Part shown: one piece after another, positions 1 to 7,572 of the stretch
Position numbering within the stretch: the stretch's first letter is position 1
Layout of the letters: every line of letters starts with the position of its first letter
NCBI GenBank assembly: GCA_003490025.1
Contig: DNJC01000041.1
Coordinates: 1 to 23,528 of the forward strand
Length of the DNA stretch: 23,528 bases
Reading direction: 5' to 3'
Origin: Geobacter sp.
GTDB taxonomy: Bacteria; Desulfobacterota; Desulfuromonadia; Geobacterales; Geobacteraceae
Notes under the pieces: generated by a model
Databases searched by the model: none
The model's input: only the letters and a program-made list of their open reading frames with translations
Told to the model about the DNA's origin: nothing
Program-made: the position numbers and the translations under genes

Positions 1-17
1 TCGTCTCGGGGACGCCA
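1..17 (+). other. Possible 3' end of a tRNA (cut by window edge)
   Basis: The first 17 bases end in GCCA and could be the acceptor arm 3' side and CCA tail of a tRNA that begins before the window. They are followed by a short spacer and a terminator. A tRNA end beside a mosaic island would fit an integration site. The rest of the tRNA is outside the window, so this is only a suggestion. Confidence 0.25.
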
Positions 18-29
18 ATAAAATCAGAG

Positions 30-59
30 GGTTGTGGCTTACGCTGCGACCCTTTTTTT
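30..59 (+). terminator. Rho-independent terminator
   Basis: A 6-bp stem (GGGTTG pairing with CGACCC, one G-T wobble) encloses a 12-nt loop and runs into seven T residues. It would end transcription of whatever lies upstream of the window, insulating it from the gene that starts at 155. Confidence 0.7.
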
Positions 60-154
60 GTTAGCGGGCTGAATCTGTTGCCGCTTTGTTGCCCTTTGAG
101 GGCCGGGCTTGGAGGACGTGAAGTAACGAACCTGGACCGGAAAGGAGCGTTGGG

Positions 155-1216
155 ATGAAGTTACTTCGGCTTGCTTTGCTTTCTTTTCCGAAGTTACCGC
201 AGGAGTGGGAGCAGTGGGGTCTTTCCAGTGGAGCGGTTCGGGTCGAGACGATCCACGCTTGGAAGTTGGAAAATTGCGTCAAGCTTCTCGTGGTGGCGGG
301 GGCTGGACTCAAACACAAACCAAAGGTTACGGCCAAAGGGCTTGTAGTTGTTCCACCAGGTCAAAGAAAGGAGTTAGAGGCTGCAATAGAGCATTCAGCC
401 AATTTGGTCTCGATTTCAGCAAATGAAAAAAGATCTATCTCCTCTCCGTCGCCTTGCATTGCGTTCCTGCCCGAAACAGAGGACGAAAAAGAATGGCTTG
501 CCCGGTGTGCGGGGATCATGTTTCCGGTGGTCAGTCGGTTCTTGCCCTCCAGTCGTTACACGTTCCCTGATATTGCGGATTACGTTAACTCGTTGAGTGA
601 TCGAAGGGATGGCATCGCTTTGATGGCAGAGGCCCTTGCACACGGCCATACCACTGGAAAGTTTCATGAATATATTCGCCTGTTTGAACGCGCGTTCCGT
701 CTCAGTTCAAAGAAGTTAATTCACCCGTTAAGTGAGTTTCTCTCGCATTCCAACTTTGGGTTCAGTAACGAGGAGGTGCAGCACTGGGTTCTAAATGTTC
801 GACACCCAGCAACACATGCAGACGAGCGAGATGATTTTATTTTAGAGCGAGACGTGTTCTCCGTGATCGGCCGGGTGGAACAAGCGGCTTATGACGTGCT
901 CTTTAATAAAGAGAGTTGGCGAAATCAGTCAAGCGCAAGAAGGGCTCTGTGGGCTCCACCTTTCGGAACCACGTCGGTAAACGGCGATATGTTCTTGACT
1001 AAAGGTCAGGCGGTAGAGATGGTCGACCGCGTCTTAGACGAATTCGCCGCTTACCCCATGGATTTAGGGGGGGTGTTGAAAGAGGTGCCTGCCGGATGGT
1101 GGACATTCAAGGAGCATGTGCATTTTCAGGGCGCAGTGAAGGTACTACCTGGGGAAGATGATCAGGGGACAGGCGCAGACGCCCCAAACGCGCCTGCATT
1201 TTCGGAGGTTGAATGA
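155..1216 (+). CDS. HEPN-like hypothetical protein (353 aa)
   Basis: I do not recognise a named family. The ATG at 155 has a good ribosome-binding site (AAGGAG, 7 nt upstream). The C-terminal half is helical in character and carries N214-x-R216-x4-H221 (local sequence NVRHPATH), which matches the RX4-6H signature of HEPN RNases together with the preceding polar N. HEPN domains act as RNA-cutting effectors in many defence and toxin systems, so an RNase effector role is possible but inferred from one motif. There is no signal peptide or membrane segment, so it should be cytoplasmic. Its stop codon overlaps the start of a DUF2513 stub (ATGA), so the two were once translationally coupled. It sits at the left edge of a mosaic island with decayed mobile elements. 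Confidence 0.75.
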   Translation: MKLLRLALLSFPKLPQEWEQWGLSSGAVRVETIHAWKLENCVKLLVVAGAGLKHKPKVTAKGLVVVPPGQRKELEAAIEHSANLVSISANEKRSISSPSPCIAFLPETEDEKEWLARCAGIMFPVVSRFLPSSRYTFPDIADYVNSLSDRRDGIALMAEALAHGHTTGKFHEYIRLFERAFRLSSKKLIHPLSEFLSHSNFGFSNEEVQHWVLNVRHPATHADERDDFILERDVFSVIGRVEQAAYDVLFNKESWRNQSSARRALWAPPFGTTSVNGDMFLTKGQAVEMVDRVLDEFAAYPMDLGGVLKEVPAGWWTFKEHVHFQGAVKVLPGEDDQGTGADAPNAPAFSEVE

Positions 1217-1302
1217 AGAGAGACATGGATTTGTGCCGGGGTATTCTTCAACTGATCGAGGGCCAGAACTCCCGCGTTTTCTCAATCCGAGCCGGTGGCT
1301 GA
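1213..1302 (+). pseudogene. DUF2513 N-terminal stub (29 codons)
   Basis: The ATG overlaps the upstream stop codon as ATGA. The first residues, MKRDMDLCRGILQLIE, match the conserved beginning of DUF2513 proteins, small hypothetical proteins common in prophages and islands. The frame stops after 29 codons, where family members run well past 100. Homology appears to be lost around residue 18-20, just before a palindrome and IS debris, so the gene was probably cut by an insertion/deletion event. The assignment rests on the N-terminal motif alone. Confidence 0.55.
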
Positions 1303-1341
1303 CGGATCAACGGTTTTCGGACCGCGCTTAGTCTCGAAAAC

Positions 1342-1382
1342 GGTGGGCGCATGCGCGAGCAATTCTCGCGCATGCGCCCACC
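1342..1382. repeat. Perfect 18-bp inverted repeat, 5-nt loop
   Basis: Left arm 1342-1359 and right arm 1365-1382 are perfect reverse complements (GGTGGGCGCATGCGCGAG and its complement) around the loop CAATT. Each arm also contains the 10-bp palindrome GCGCATGCGC, so the locus can fold in several ways. No T tract follows on either strand, so it is not a standard terminator. The right arm starts inside the IS3 orfA remnant and the left arm lies just beyond the DUF2513 stub, placing it at a rearrangement junction. Confidence 0.9.
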
Positions 1383-1483
1383 TGAGTCGGGTGGACACCA
1401 AATTCTTGGGCGATTTCGTTCACGGTCTTGACGCCGCGGATCGCTTCAACCGCAACTTTCGTCTTGTACTGACTGGTGAGCAG
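1379..1483 (-). pseudogene. IS3-family transposase orfA remnant
   Basis: Read on the minus strand, 35 codons match the N-terminal helix-turn-helix of IS3-family OrfA, including TSQYKTKVAVEAI and TVNEIAQEFGVHPTQV. OrfA normally has about 90-110 residues and continues with a leucine zipper. Here the similarity stops exactly where the right arm of the 18-bp palindrome begins, and the start codon is also missing. No OrfB or clear terminal inverted repeats are visible, so this is a dead fragment. Confidence 0.8.
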
Positions 1484-1566
1484 GCAATGAGCGAACGAAA
1501 AGGGTCACTAAGTGCCGAAGACTTGGAGCACCCATCGTATCTTGTCCAAGAGGTAGGTTAAGGTAA

Positions 1567-1601
1567 CGCCTTTATGACAATCTTATTTGGTCATAAAGGC
1601 G
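1567..1601. terminator. Stem-loop downstream of the minus-strand operon
   Basis: Twelve perfect base pairs (CGCCTTTATGAC, 1567-1578, with 1590-1601) enclose an 11-nt loop, ten bases beyond the stop codon of the minus-strand gene ending at 1612. No clear T run follows on the minus strand, so it may be a weak terminator or a hairpin that protects the 3' end of the transcript. Confidence 0.5.
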
Positions 1602-1611
1602 CTATCAAAGG

Positions 1612-2034
1612 TTATGCTTTTGAGGATTCCACTTTGACATCAATGGCAAAAGGGGGCTCTGCCACAAGTAGAGATTCCTTTCCCCTTAGCATCTGGAGTT
1701 GAATTGAGAGTTTTCCTTCTCCCGGTATGGGAAGTTGCTCTGCAACAATCGGAAACACCATCACCTTGACTTCATCTTTGACAGGGGGAATACGTCCACC
1801 AAATTCACCTAGTTCCGTGTCATTGTGAAACACCTTAACTAGAAAATTGTCAGGGATAGTATCTTGTTCTTCCAGAAGTAACCTAAAATAGAGACCGAGC
1901 CTCATGCCTATTGGGAATGAAGCATTTGGGGGGGCAGCTATCCTAATGGTATCATTGTAAATACCCATTAGCGACACTTTGTGGCCAATTTCCCTTCTGA
2001 TATCATCGGCAACTATAAAATCTATCACTCGCAT
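1612..2034 (-). CDS. DUF6941-like protein (140 aa)
   Basis: The small, probably beta-rich protein begins with a segment (ADDIRREIGHKVSLMGIY) that resembles DUF6941 proteins, whose function is unknown to me. There is no signal peptide or membrane segment. The ATG directly abuts the TAA of the upstream gene and is preceded by GGAGGA about 8 nt away, so it is the last gene of a tight three-gene operon. Its place after a toxin-antitoxin-like pair suggests a linked role, but this is inference from position. The family call is from memory of the N-terminal motif and is moderately sure; the coding call is firm. Confidence 0.7.
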   Translation of the reverse strand: MRVIDFIVADDIRREIGHKVSLMGIYNDTIRIAAPPNASFPIGMRLGLYFRLLLEEQDTIPDNFLVKVFHNDTELGEFGGRIPPVKDEVKVMVFPIVAEQLPIPGEGKLSIQLQMLRGKESLLVAEPPFAIDVKVESSKA

Positions 2035-2610
2035 TTATTGGTCCTCCACAGGCATATACTGAAATCGTGGCTCTGATCGCTGAACTTGAAAAAATGCATG
2101 AAAATTAGCATTATCTGAATCTAATACCAAGTCAACTGATGAATGTGATACCAAGTGTTTGTACCTTGAAAACCATATTTTGTTAGCCTGATTTATAAGT
2201 ATCATGTCAGCTGTATTTTGATCAAAACCAGAATCTGCAACTTCTAGAATCCATGGAAACATGCTGATGGTACGAAGCAGCGCAATTGATGCTGCGGAAG
2301 ATTCTCCATTTTTCCAGCGAGAAACAGTTCTCGGCGGCAGGTCAAGCGCTCGTTCTAAATAGGCTACTTTGATGCCACAGTTGCTAATCCGCTCAAGAAT
2401 GAACTTTACAAAATGTTTCTTGGCGCCTGCGAGTGCTTCTTCAATTCGAGCATCGTTTCCGCCAGCAAAATCACCACGTTCACCACATAATAAACACTGG
2501 TCGATTCGTTCCTCGTATTCTACTGGATCTCCATATACGACCGGCACCGCTATCCTTTTGATCTCTGATTTTAACTCAGCAGAGCCACATGCTGGACAAT
2601 AGGTGTTCAT
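2035..2610 (-). CDS. MqsA-like zinc-ribbon/HTH protein (putative antitoxin, 191 aa)
   Basis: The N-terminus has a zinc ribbon with C5-x2-C8 and C39-x2-C42. The 31-residue step between the cysteine pairs is the same as in the E. coli antitoxin MqsA (C3, C6, C37, C40). A helix-turn-helix follows at about residues 79-113 (core ERALDLPPRTVSRWKNGES). MqsA-type proteins bind their toxin through the zinc domain and repress their own promoter with the HTH. Unlike MqsA (about 131 aa), this one has a C-terminal extension of about 75 residues with no recognised domain. It starts one base after the stop of the 138-aa gene, with AGGAGA as ribosome-binding site; toxin-first order is also that of mqsRA. The DNA is AT-rich compared with the right half of the window, consistent with transfer. 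Confidence 0.8.
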   Translation of the reverse strand: MNTYCPACGSAELKSEIKRIAVPVVYGDPVEYEERIDQCLLCGERGDFAGGNDARIEEALAGAKKHFVKFILERISNCGIKVAYLERALDLPPRTVSRWKNGESSAASIALLRTISMFPWILEVADSGFDQNTADMILINQANKIWFSRYKHLVSHSSVDLVLDSDNANFHAFFQVQRSEPRFQYMPVEDQ

Positions 2611-2611
2611 A

Positions 2612-3028
2612 TTATTTCTCCTTTAGTGGCGCTTCCAACTTCTCTAGACGTAACCCGGCAAATGGTGAATGCAGTAAGGCAGTTTTGAGTTGCCTAGGGT
2701 CCTGATCCCTATTTTTCTTGAAGGATTTTATTCTCCATTTCTGCATTTTAGGTATGAACATGAATGCGATATATCCGTACTTCTTCCCTGAGTAGAATGA
2801 AAACGCTTCAACCATAATATCTGGGGGTTTATGCGGGTTAAGCTCCCATGGTCGAGTGTTAATGTACTTTGGATCCTCTAGCATTCCTGTGTTAATGAAA
2901 GCAAGAAGCGCTTTCTCCGTAAGAATCTTGAAGTATTCCGCCCCCTTTTTAGCATCATAAGCCACGCTCACCAGGTTCGGGTCTTCGCACGCATCCACTA
3001 AGCTCCTGAGGTTGTCTTCTGCCCCCAT
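2612..3028 (-). CDS. Hypothetical 138-aa protein, putative toxin partner
   Basis: I do not recognise the family with certainty. It is small and basic near the C-terminus. The segment YIAFMFIPKMQKWRIKSFKK (about residues 86-105) looks like the terminal beta strands of MqsR/RelE-fold toxins, where a strand ends in a SFK-type basic motif. That resemblance is suggestive only. It is the first gene of a three-gene operon and lies directly before an MqsA-like zinc-ribbon/HTH gene, the order seen in mqsRA. The ATG has a GGAGGG ribosome-binding site and a good promoter lies 53 bases upstream. If it is a toxin, it would probably act on mRNA or ribosomes. Confidence 0.7.
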   Translation of the reverse strand: MGAEDNLRSLVDACEDPNLVSVAYDAKKGAEYFKILTEKALLAFINTGMLEDPKYINTRPWELNPHKPPDIMVEAFSFYSGKKYGYIAFMFIPKMQKWRIKSFKKNRDQDPRQLKTALLHSPFAGLRLEKLEAPLKEK

Positions 3029-3080
3029 TTATTTCCCTCCGGACTGGCAATGCCTCAAACATATCATTCCAAGAATAAAA

Positions 3081-3109
3081 ATTATACGTTACATGCAAGG
3101 AAAAGCCAA
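3081..3109 (-). promoter_or_regulatory. Sigma70-type promoter of the TA-like operon
   Basis: On the minus strand a TTGGCT -35 box (3109-3104) and a perfect TATAAT -10 box (3086-3081) are separated by 17 bp. Transcription would start near 3074 and leave a leader of about 45 nt before the ATG at 3028. I could not find a convincing palindromic operator overlapping it. Confidence 0.7.
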
Positions 3110-3442
3110 CAGGAAAGTTATACCGCTTCTATGCCTCCTTACACCCGGTGCCCATACTATCGTCTAAGTTGCCGCCTTGGTATGACTACAGGTGCAAATT
3201 TACCGCTGACCAGACTGATTAACTTCCGCTCACAGGCCTTCTAGGGCGGTCTGCCTTCCCTTGTCATGGCCATCAAGAGGAAGAGAGTCCCTTCTCCTTC
3301 AAACATTCGCAATCCATGATGCAAGAGCTTCGCGGTTGTTGGCCCGGGAACCACCGGAATGCCATCGGGAAATGCCCCACCTTGACCCCGACAATGTGCC
3401 TTTCTGAGTGTGTATGAGAACAGTTGAACTGTGCTGAAATAG
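3110..3442. other. Gene-free spacer
   Basis: Between the promoter of the minus-strand operon and the promoter of the ATPase gene I see no supported gene. Short open frames exist on both strands but lack ribosome-binding sites and recognisable motifs. The stretch may be eroded coding DNA. Confidence 0.5.
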
Positions 3443-3471
3443 TTGACACACGTCGGGAATAAGGATACTTT
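3443..3471 (+). promoter_or_regulatory. Sigma70-type promoter upstream of the truncated ATPase
   Basis: A perfect TTGACA (3443-3448) is followed after 17 bp by TACTTT (3466-3471). It points at the ATG at 3511, giving a leader of roughly 33 nt. Confidence 0.55.
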
Positions 3472-3510
3472 CATGATCGATTTTTTGAGGTATTCCATGG
3501 GGGGCGCAGC

Positions 3511-4251
3511 ATGATCAACCGTTTCACCTTGCTTAGGAACATCGGGCAGTACCATTCAGTTGCCATTCCCCATCAGCTTCAAAAAATTAGCGTCATTTAC
3601 GGGGAAAACGGAAGGGGGAAAAGTACTCTTGCAGCAATCCTCCGTTCCTACGCAACGGGTGATCCTCTACCCATCACCGAGAGGAAACGGCTTGGGGTCC
3701 CCGATACACCCCATATTGTCCTGGATTGCAGTACGGCGCAACAACCCGCGATGTTTCAGAACAACGCCTGGAGTAGAACCCGTCCCAACATCGCCATATT
3801 CGATGATGTATTCGTCAACGAGAACATCTACTCAGGTCTTTCTGTCGAGCCAGAGCATAGACAAAACCTGCACGAGCTGATCATCGGTGCGCAAGGGGTG
3901 GCACTTAACGGACAGGTTCAGCATTCCATCGCACTCATAGAAGAACACAACGCGGCATTGAGACGAAAGGCGGGGCTCCTCCCGACGGAACGCCGCGGTG
4001 GGCTTAGCGTAGACGACTTCTGCTTGCTTCCTCCCCAGGATGGAATCGACGATGCGATCGAGCGTGTACAACGGGAACTTGCGGCAGTTCGTGAGCAGGA
4101 TCCTGTCCGAAACACGGGGGTATTTGAAAGTTTTGGCCTGCCGGCTCTGAACATGGAGGAAATCCAGAGGGTTCTACAGCAAGATCTGGAAGACCTTGAT
4201 GTCGAAGCCGCAGCCAGAATTAAAGCCCGGTCACATGGGGTGCGGAACTAA
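3511..4251 (+). pseudogene. Truncated AAA_13-type ATPase (246 aa)
   Basis: The N-terminus matches AAA family ATPases of the AAA_13 group, which includes RloC/PrrC-like and other defence ATPases. Walker A is G31-ENGR-GKST39, and the stretch FDDVFVNENIYSGL plus HRQNLHELIIGAQGVALN (about 97-133) is typical of the family. Full members run about 700-800 residues with a coiled-coil middle and a C-terminal ABC signature and Walker B; all of that is missing here. The frame diverges after about residue 237 and stops, and the following DNA carries an unrelated-looking fragment in another frame. It therefore cannot form a complete ATPase head and is most likely a decayed defence gene, although its promoter and a purine-rich ribosome-binding site (GGGGGG) remain. 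Confidence 0.75.
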
Positions 4252-4400
4252 GGAATAAAGTTCTAAAATTTGCCGACGTTGACGGTATTATGTTTAAAGC
4301 AAGACCTATCATAGACAATCGCAGGATGAAAGATGAAACCCTCGGTTTCCACCTTATCGATTGTTACAATCCTCAGCACACGATGTTCGACAACCAGTGA
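4224..4400 (+). pseudogene. Orphan C-terminal coding fragment (58 codons, no start)
   Basis: This open stretch, in a different frame from the ATPase, has no start codon but reads like real protein (NKVLKFADVDGIMFKARP ... ETLGFHLIDCYNPQH). It begins where the ATPase frame loses family similarity, suggesting a deletion joined the front of one gene to the tail of another. I do not recognise the family. A RES-type toxin tail crossed my mind because of the VDGIMFKAR pattern, but this is weak. Confidence 0.35.
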
Positions 4401-4413
4401 AATAGATAGTTAA

Positions 4414-4530
4414 ATGAGGCAATGCCGCACTATACTTGCTTACTTAAGGATAGATGAGGGTCTGTTCCGCCTCTATGACCCTGCAAACGATTGCAAGTGG
4501 GATTCCAAAGGTGAACAAATAGCGGGGTGA
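4414..4530 (+). CDS. Possible small or remnant ORF (38 aa)
   Basis: ATG at 4414 opens a 38-residue frame (core RIDEGLFRLYDPANDCKW) that looks protein-like but has no recognisable domain and only a weak ribosome-binding site. It lies just upstream of the Argonaute gene. It may be the tail of a lost gene, for instance a Uma2-type nuclease, whose C-termini often have a similar LYDP segment, or a chance ORF. Confidence 0.3.
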   Translation: MRQCRTILAYLRIDEGLFRLYDPANDCKWDSKGEQIAG

Positions 4531-4554
4531 GTTAATCAATAACGAGGTCTAATT

Positions 4555-6465
4555 ATGGCGGCACCTGATGATAAAGTTGCGCTAAATTTTCTGGAAATCA
4601 TAAAGCAGCCGTTCAAGGTGAGTTTCTACCTGAAAAAGGTGGTTGACCCTGACAAGCCATCACCCTATCCAAACGTTAAGCGATATAACCTGCCTGGAGA
4701 TTTAACCAATCGGAATAGTGAGTTCGCGCCCTATTTTATTTCGGATACGGTCATCGGAGGTTTCGAATCCGTAACCATCGGCTCGTCTGTCAACAACGTC
4801 CTAACTCTCCATAAGCTATTCGAGAGTCTGGTTCGTAACTGCAGGAAGATACTGCGGGAAGGCACCGATTTTACAGTCGATGACGGTTTCAACAAGAGAG
4901 TAGATTTCATAATCTCGGCATCTGACCTCGGTAACGAGGTGATATGGTTGGAACCTTATTATCTGAACGTTTCTCAAAAATTCGGGTTCCTGATTGGGTT
5001 TCATTTCAACAAGGCTGAGGGGCAACAGTTCAATAAGGCTGTTCAGCAGAAGAGTCTCAGCCTGGGGCCGGACGGCAGGGAAAATATCAACTTCTATGCC
5101 GACATCTATAAAAAATTGCAACTGTTCATCGGCCATTACAAACCACGGCTATTCCCGCTTGAGGATGGAACCGACCTGACAACCACGTTCAGGGAGCTTA
5201 CCAGCAAGCATCTGGAAGCCAAGAAGTACATTTTCAACAACAACCGGGTAGAGACCTCCCAGTTCCAGGGCATCAGGAAGCATGGCCCGCTCGTAAGGAT
5301 GGCCGATAACAGCCTCATCTGTTTCATGTACCGGCCTGAAGACAAACCATTCTCCTACGAGCTGTTCCATGCCTTGAAAGGCGACAAGTTTGGCACTTTC
5401 CCTGGCATGGAGGCGATGTTCTCCTTTTCTCTGGGGAAAGAACACGTCACCGGTCTTCCTTTGGCAGATTATTCCCCGGAAACCATAGCCACCGCCATTA
5501 CCCAATTGAAAGAGATTGCAGGGGACCGACCGACGTTACCCCTATTGCTCATCCCATGGTCAAGAATGGAGTGTACGCCTGAGGAAAACGATGCCTACTA
5601 TCGTATCAAGCATCAGTTCCTGTCAAAAGGATTGCCCACACAATTCGTCAGCCTCCAGAGGATGCGGGCAAGGGACGGGCTCAAGTGGTCAATCTCCAAT
5701 ATCGGTCTTGGGGCATTCAGTAAGCTCGGTGGTCTCCCATGGAAGCTGCAACCCCGCCATGATAAATGCCTTATTATCGGTATTGGGCAGGCCCATAGGA
5801 AACAGGACGATGGCACCATATCGCGGTACTTCGCCTATTCTGTCCTGACCGACTCCAGCGGCCTCTACGACAGCATCAAAATCCTTTCCAAGTCAGAACA
5901 GCAGGACACCTATCTGAACGGCCTCACAGAAAACATCAAGGGTGTCATCAACAGCATGGCTGCAAAATACGACAAGTTCGTTATACATACGCCGTTCAAG
6001 CTCAGGTCTGAGGAGGTTGAAGCGCTGAAGGCGGGGTTAGTGGATGTCGGCGGGAAAGATATCGTCGTAATAAAATTCAACGAGCACAGCAAATATTTCG
6101 GGTTTGCCCTCGAAAACAACAGCAAAGTGCCGTTCGAAAGCTCATGCATTCCGCTGGGGAGGCGGCAATACCTCGTCTGGTTCGAAGGACTGCAGTACCA
6201 CAACCCAACCGTCCGCCATCGTATTGCCAGACCAATGAATGTTGAGTTTATTCACTTCAGCGCTGAGGAGTTAAGCAACAGTGACGAAATCAGCTATCTA
6301 CAAGATGCCATAAACCTATCGGGAGCCAACTGGCGCGGATTTAACGCCAAAACGTCACCGGTCTCGGTTTACTATGCAAAGATAATTGCGGACTATATCG
6401 GCCATTTCGACAAGCTTGGCCTCCCAGAGATAGATATTGAAAACATGCCGCCGTGGTTCCTATAG
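4555..6465 (+). CDS. Prokaryotic Argonaute, catalytically inactive, SIR2-associated (636 aa)
   Basis: The C-terminal half is an Argonaute MID-PIWI module. The MID domain (about 300-385) has the guide 5'-end pocket pattern Y348-x3-K352, Q363 and K390 in NIGLGAFSKLGG, and the chain ends in a hydrophobic carboxylate as in other Argonautes. PIWI (about 386-636) lacks the slicer tetrad: the first Asp is replaced in IIGIGQAH (G411) and the HRDG motif reads HTPF (D replaced by P480). It should therefore bind a guide and target without cutting. The N-terminal 300 residues are N/L1/L2-like; I see no clear PAZ, and the length falls between short pAgos (about 450) and full long ones (700 or more). The most likely class is long-B or an APAZ-fused short relative. 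In known systems, guide-directed invader sensing triggers the partner effector, here the SIR2 protein encoded 11 nt downstream. Confidence 0.9.
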   Translation: MAAPDDKVALNFLEIIKQPFKVSFYLKKVVDPDKPSPYPNVKRYNLPGDLTNRNSEFAPYFISDTVIGGFESVTIGSSVNNVLTLHKLFESLVRNCRKILREGTDFTVDDGFNKRVDFIISASDLGNEVIWLEPYYLNVSQKFGFLIGFHFNKAEGQQFNKAVQQKSLSLGPDGRENINFYADIYKKLQLFIGHYKPRLFPLEDGTDLTTTFRELTSKHLEAKKYIFNNNRVETSQFQGIRKHGPLVRMADNSLICFMYRPEDKPFSYELFHALKGDKFGTFPGMEAMFSFSLGKEHVTGLPLADYSPETIATAITQLKEIAGDRPTLPLLLIPWSRMECTPEENDAYYRIKHQFLSKGLPTQFVSLQRMRARDGLKWSISNIGLGAFSKLGGLPWKLQPRHDKCLIIGIGQAHRKQDDGTISRYFAYSVLTDSSGLYDSIKILSKSEQQDTYLNGLTENIKGVINSMAAKYDKFVIHTPFKLRSEEVEALKAGLVDVGGKDIVVIKFNEHSKYFGFALENNSKVPFESSCIPLGRRQYLVWFEGLQYHNPTVRHRIARPMNVEFIHFSAEELSNSDEISYLQDAINLSGANWRGFNAKTSPVSVYYAKIIADYIGHFDKLGLPEIDIENMPPWFL

Positions 6466-6476
6466 AAGGAGTCCCT

Positions 6477-7547
6477 ATGGAATTCAGAAAAGATGAGGTG
6501 ATATTTCTTCTAGGTGCCGGGGCAAGCGTTGATGCTGGTATCCCGGCATCCTGCGGCATGATTAGCAAATTGGAAGCCCTCCTCAGAACGCCATCGTGGA
6601 AGGGGTTCGAATCATTATACAATTTCGTGAAGTCAGCGATTATCTACGGTGATGGCATCAAGGGCAAGTTTGAGTACGCCAACTTTAACATTGAGCGGTT
6701 GGTGAACACCCTTGACGAACTGAGGAAAAGCGACGAACACCCGCTCTTCCCCTTTATCGGCTCCTGGAACCCCAAACTGCCGGAAGTCACTGATAATACC
6801 TTCGAGAAGCTTGGTACCTTCCGCAAAAAAATTGTCGAAGAGTTGAGTCAACAATGGGTTCACTCCGAATATGATGAGCACTCCCAGTACTTTGAAGGCT
6901 TGTCCAGGTTTCAAAAACGCTATAACCATCCGTTACGGGTCTTCACGCTGAATTATGACCTCTGTGTGGAGAAATCCTGCAAGGAGTCCGGTGTTGAGAG
7001 GGGGTTCGGAGAGGATAAATTTTGGGACTGGAAAATCTATGAAAACGAGGCTCAGCTCGAAAATAATATTTTTCTCTACAAACTCCATGGTTCTATAGAC
7101 TGGATACGGGACGGAGGGAAGCTCACCTATAAGGACAAGGGCATACCTTCTGAGCAAATCGAAATAATTTTTGGTACTACGTACAAACTGCAGTACATCG
7201 ACCCGTTCCTCTTCTTTGCCTATGAATTCAGGAAACGCCTGATGACTGAGGTTCAGCTGTTGATATGCGTCGGCTATGGCTTCGCTGATGAGCATATCAA
7301 TGGCATCATCTCACAGGCGCTTAACGGCGACCATTCCCGAAAGATGCTGGTAATATCGCCATTTGACCCCCAAAAAGCTGACGAAACCCTGCAATGTATC
7401 CGCAACACCTTGAAATTGAGCTGCAACGACAATATAACCATGTGGAATCTCACTGCCAAGGAATTTTTTAATGACAAGTTGACCGTCGAAGAGCTGACCA
7501 CGATTTTTCCAAAGGAGGAAGCTCCATTCGATGAGATAACTAGTTGA
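6477..7547 (+). CDS. SIR2-domain NADase effector of the Argonaute system (356 aa)
   Basis: SIR2 features are clear: the NAD-binding GAGAS at 13-17, TLNYD at 157-161, KLHGS with probable catalytic H204, and GYGFADEHIN at 266-275. In defence systems such SIR2 domains deplete NAD+ and cause abortive infection. The start at 6477 is chosen because AGGAG lies 5 nt before it; an upstream ATG at 6453 would overlap the Argonaute gene and has no such site. Whereas SPARSA effectors carry a C-terminal APAZ domain, this protein ends after the SIR2 fold (residues 320-356 are too short for APAZ), so contact with Argonaute must use another surface. This resembles the SIR2 partners of inactive long-B pAgos. 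NADase activity is inferred from the family and retained motifs. Confidence 0.9.
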   Translation: MEFRKDEVIFLLGAGASVDAGIPASCGMISKLEALLRTPSWKGFESLYNFVKSAIIYGDGIKGKFEYANFNIERLVNTLDELRKSDEHPLFPFIGSWNPKLPEVTDNTFEKLGTFRKKIVEELSQQWVHSEYDEHSQYFEGLSRFQKRYNHPLRVFTLNYDLCVEKSCKESGVERGFGEDKFWDWKIYENEAQLENNIFLYKLHGSIDWIRDGGKLTYKDKGIPSEQIEIIFGTTYKLQYIDPFLFFAYEFRKRLMTEVQLLICVGYGFADEHINGIISQALNGDHSRKMLVISPFDPQKADETLQCIRNTLKLSCNDNITMWNLTAKEFFNDKLTVEELTTIFPKEEAPFDEITS

Positions 7548-7572
7548 TGTCTCAGCTCAAGGGAAACATGAC

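Noticed and set aside
1295..1561. 88-codon plus-strand frame through the palindrome
   Set aside because: It reads across the palindrome and antisense to the IS3 orfA remnant, so it is a chance frame.
3241..3555. 104-codon minus-strand frame before the ATPase gene
   Set aside because: It runs over the ATPase promoter and start, and has no recognised domain; a remnant of a mobile gene cannot be excluded, but there is no positive evidence.
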